In this document: piece by piece, positions 50,510 through 51,158 of the stretch
Numbering within the stretch: the first letter of the stretch is position 1
Layout: each line of letters opens with the position of its first letter
Assembly (NCBI GenBank): GCA_017303535.1
Contig: JAFLCO010000006.1
Coordinates: 1-51,158, forward strand
Reading direction: 5' to 3'
Source of the DNA: Planctomycetota bacterium
Lineage (GTDB): Bacteria > Planctomycetota > Planctomycetia > Pirellulales > PNKZ01
Length of the DNA: 51,158 bases
Made by a program: the position numbers and the translations under genes
The notes under the pieces: generated by a model
What the model was told of the DNA's origin: nothing
What the model saw: the letters and a program-made list of their open reading frames with translations, nothing else
Database searches by the model: none

Positions 50510-51158
50510 ATGTCCGAAGCGCTCGGCGTCGAAGATATCGCCGCCGCGCGGCCTCCCGAAGACGCCGGCTTCGGGCGGCCGTTCTGGTTTAGCTACGCCG
50601 CCAACCTCTCGATGATGGTGTCGGTGAGCTTGCTCTATGTTTACGCCGACTTCATTAAGTCGATCGGCGGCACGGAATGGCACGTCGGCTGGGTCGTCGG
50701 CGTCGGCATGGTCGGCGCCATCGTCATGCGGTTTGCCCAGGGCGTGGGTATCGACCGCTTCGGTGCCCGCCGGGTGTGGATCGTCTCCAACATCGGCTAT
50801 GTCGCCTGCTCGCTACTGCACTTGGCCGTAACGACAGTCGACAGCCCGTGGATTTACCTGCTGCGAATCGCTTACCAATCGAGCCTGGCGGGCATTTTCG
50901 GCGCTTCCATTACGTATGTCTCCGGCCGTGCGCCGATTGCGCGGATGGCGGAAGTCATCGGCACGCTGGGGACGTCGGGCTTTGTCGGCATGATGGTCGG
51001 AACGGCGCTTGGCCGCGCGATCGTCGGAGCCGGGGAAGTGACGCGACCGCGCATCGATCTGCTCTTCCTCACGGCGGCGGGGCTCGGCACGCTTTCGTTT
51101 TTCTGCACGCTCGCCGCCACGCACGGCGTCGCCCCGCGCAAACTTACGCGCCGCGGGC
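50510..51158 (+). CDS. MFS transporter, N-terminal part
   Basis: The frame starts at the ATG at 50510 and runs off the right edge; about 216 residues are visible. Several membrane segments are evident (about 27-45, 60-75, 88-108, 114-135, 150-168 and 182-200). The loop between helices 2 and 3 carries the MFS signature-like GIDRFGARRVW. It would be a 12-helix secondary transporter. Substrate unknown. It is divergent from the glycosyltransferase gene (217-base spacer). Confidence 0.82.
   Translation, partial: MSEALGVEDIAAARPPEDAGFGRPFWFSYAANLSMMVSVSLLYVYADFIKSIGGTEWHVGWVVGVGMVGAIVMRFAQGVGIDRFGARRVWIVSNIGYVACSLLHLAVTTVDSPWIYLLRIAYQSSLAGIFGASITYVSGRAPIARMAEVIGTLGTSGFVGMMVGTALGRAIVGAGEVTRPRIDLLFLTAAGLGTLSFFCTLAATHGVAPRKLTRRG

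Noticed and set aside
1-51158. tRNA, rRNA, prophage or insertion-sequence genes
   Set aside because: I looked for tRNA-like cloverleaves in the spacers, for transposases and for phage structural genes and saw none; the single tyrosine recombinase has no mobile-element context.

Overview
This GC-rich window looks like a planctomycete chromosome (Pirellulales-like, inferred from gene content). The signs are secreted PQQ-type propellers, FG-GAP/VCBS proteins, an SHD1 plus EF-hand exported protein, a DUF1207-type barrel, an archaeal-type methenyl-tetrahydromethanopterin cyclohydrolase (mch), a bacillithiol-type deacetylase, and many intergenic palindromes. I found no rRNA, tRNA, CRISPR array or insertion sequence.

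Region 1 (1-22235, all minus strand) is one long, tightly packed biosynthetic unit. It opens with a 5144-residue hybrid megasynthase: FAAL, cyclopropane-synthase-like methyltransferase, ACP, KS-AT-DH-ER-KR-ACP (one fully reducing malonyl module), C-A-PCP (glycine-like code), thioester reductase, and a C-terminal domain resembling cyanobacterial acyl-ACP reductase. Next come mch, a RimK-like ATP-grasp ligase, an OleC-like beta-lactone synthetase, an OleD-like reductase, a FabF-like ketosynthase, an acyl carrier protein and a CrtI-like FAD oxidoreductase cut by the window edge. Several junctions are 4-base ATGA overlaps. My reading is a lipid-like N-acyl-amino-acid or hydrocarbon pathway that has acquired, or is co-transcribed with, C1-carrier genes. 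The product is unknown.

Region 2 (22862-33098, plus strand) holds a secreted PQQ-like propeller, a secreted VCBS protein, an AroH chorismate mutase, an Hsp90/HtpG-like gene disrupted by a frameshift, a large TPR protein directly behind it, an SHD1/EF-hand protein and a DUF1207-type outer-membrane protein.

Region 3 (33104-39702) has a sigma-54 NtrC-type regulator divergent from a LuxR-type response regulator, a XerC/D recombinase, a small conserved-looking protein with a lipoprotein upstream, a BshB1/LmbE deacetylase and a small lipoprotein. Palindromic intergenic repeats of several families sit between them.

Region 4 (39703-51158) has an unusual membrane-anchored fusion containing an M32 carboxypeptidase, a repeat-rich spacer, a phosphofructokinase, an SGNH hydrolase, a large exported helical-repeat protein, an orphan gene resembling 2-oxoacid oxidoreductase gamma subunits, an NAD-sugar epimerase, a dolichol-phosphate-mannose-synthase-like glycosyltransferase and a truncated MFS transporter.
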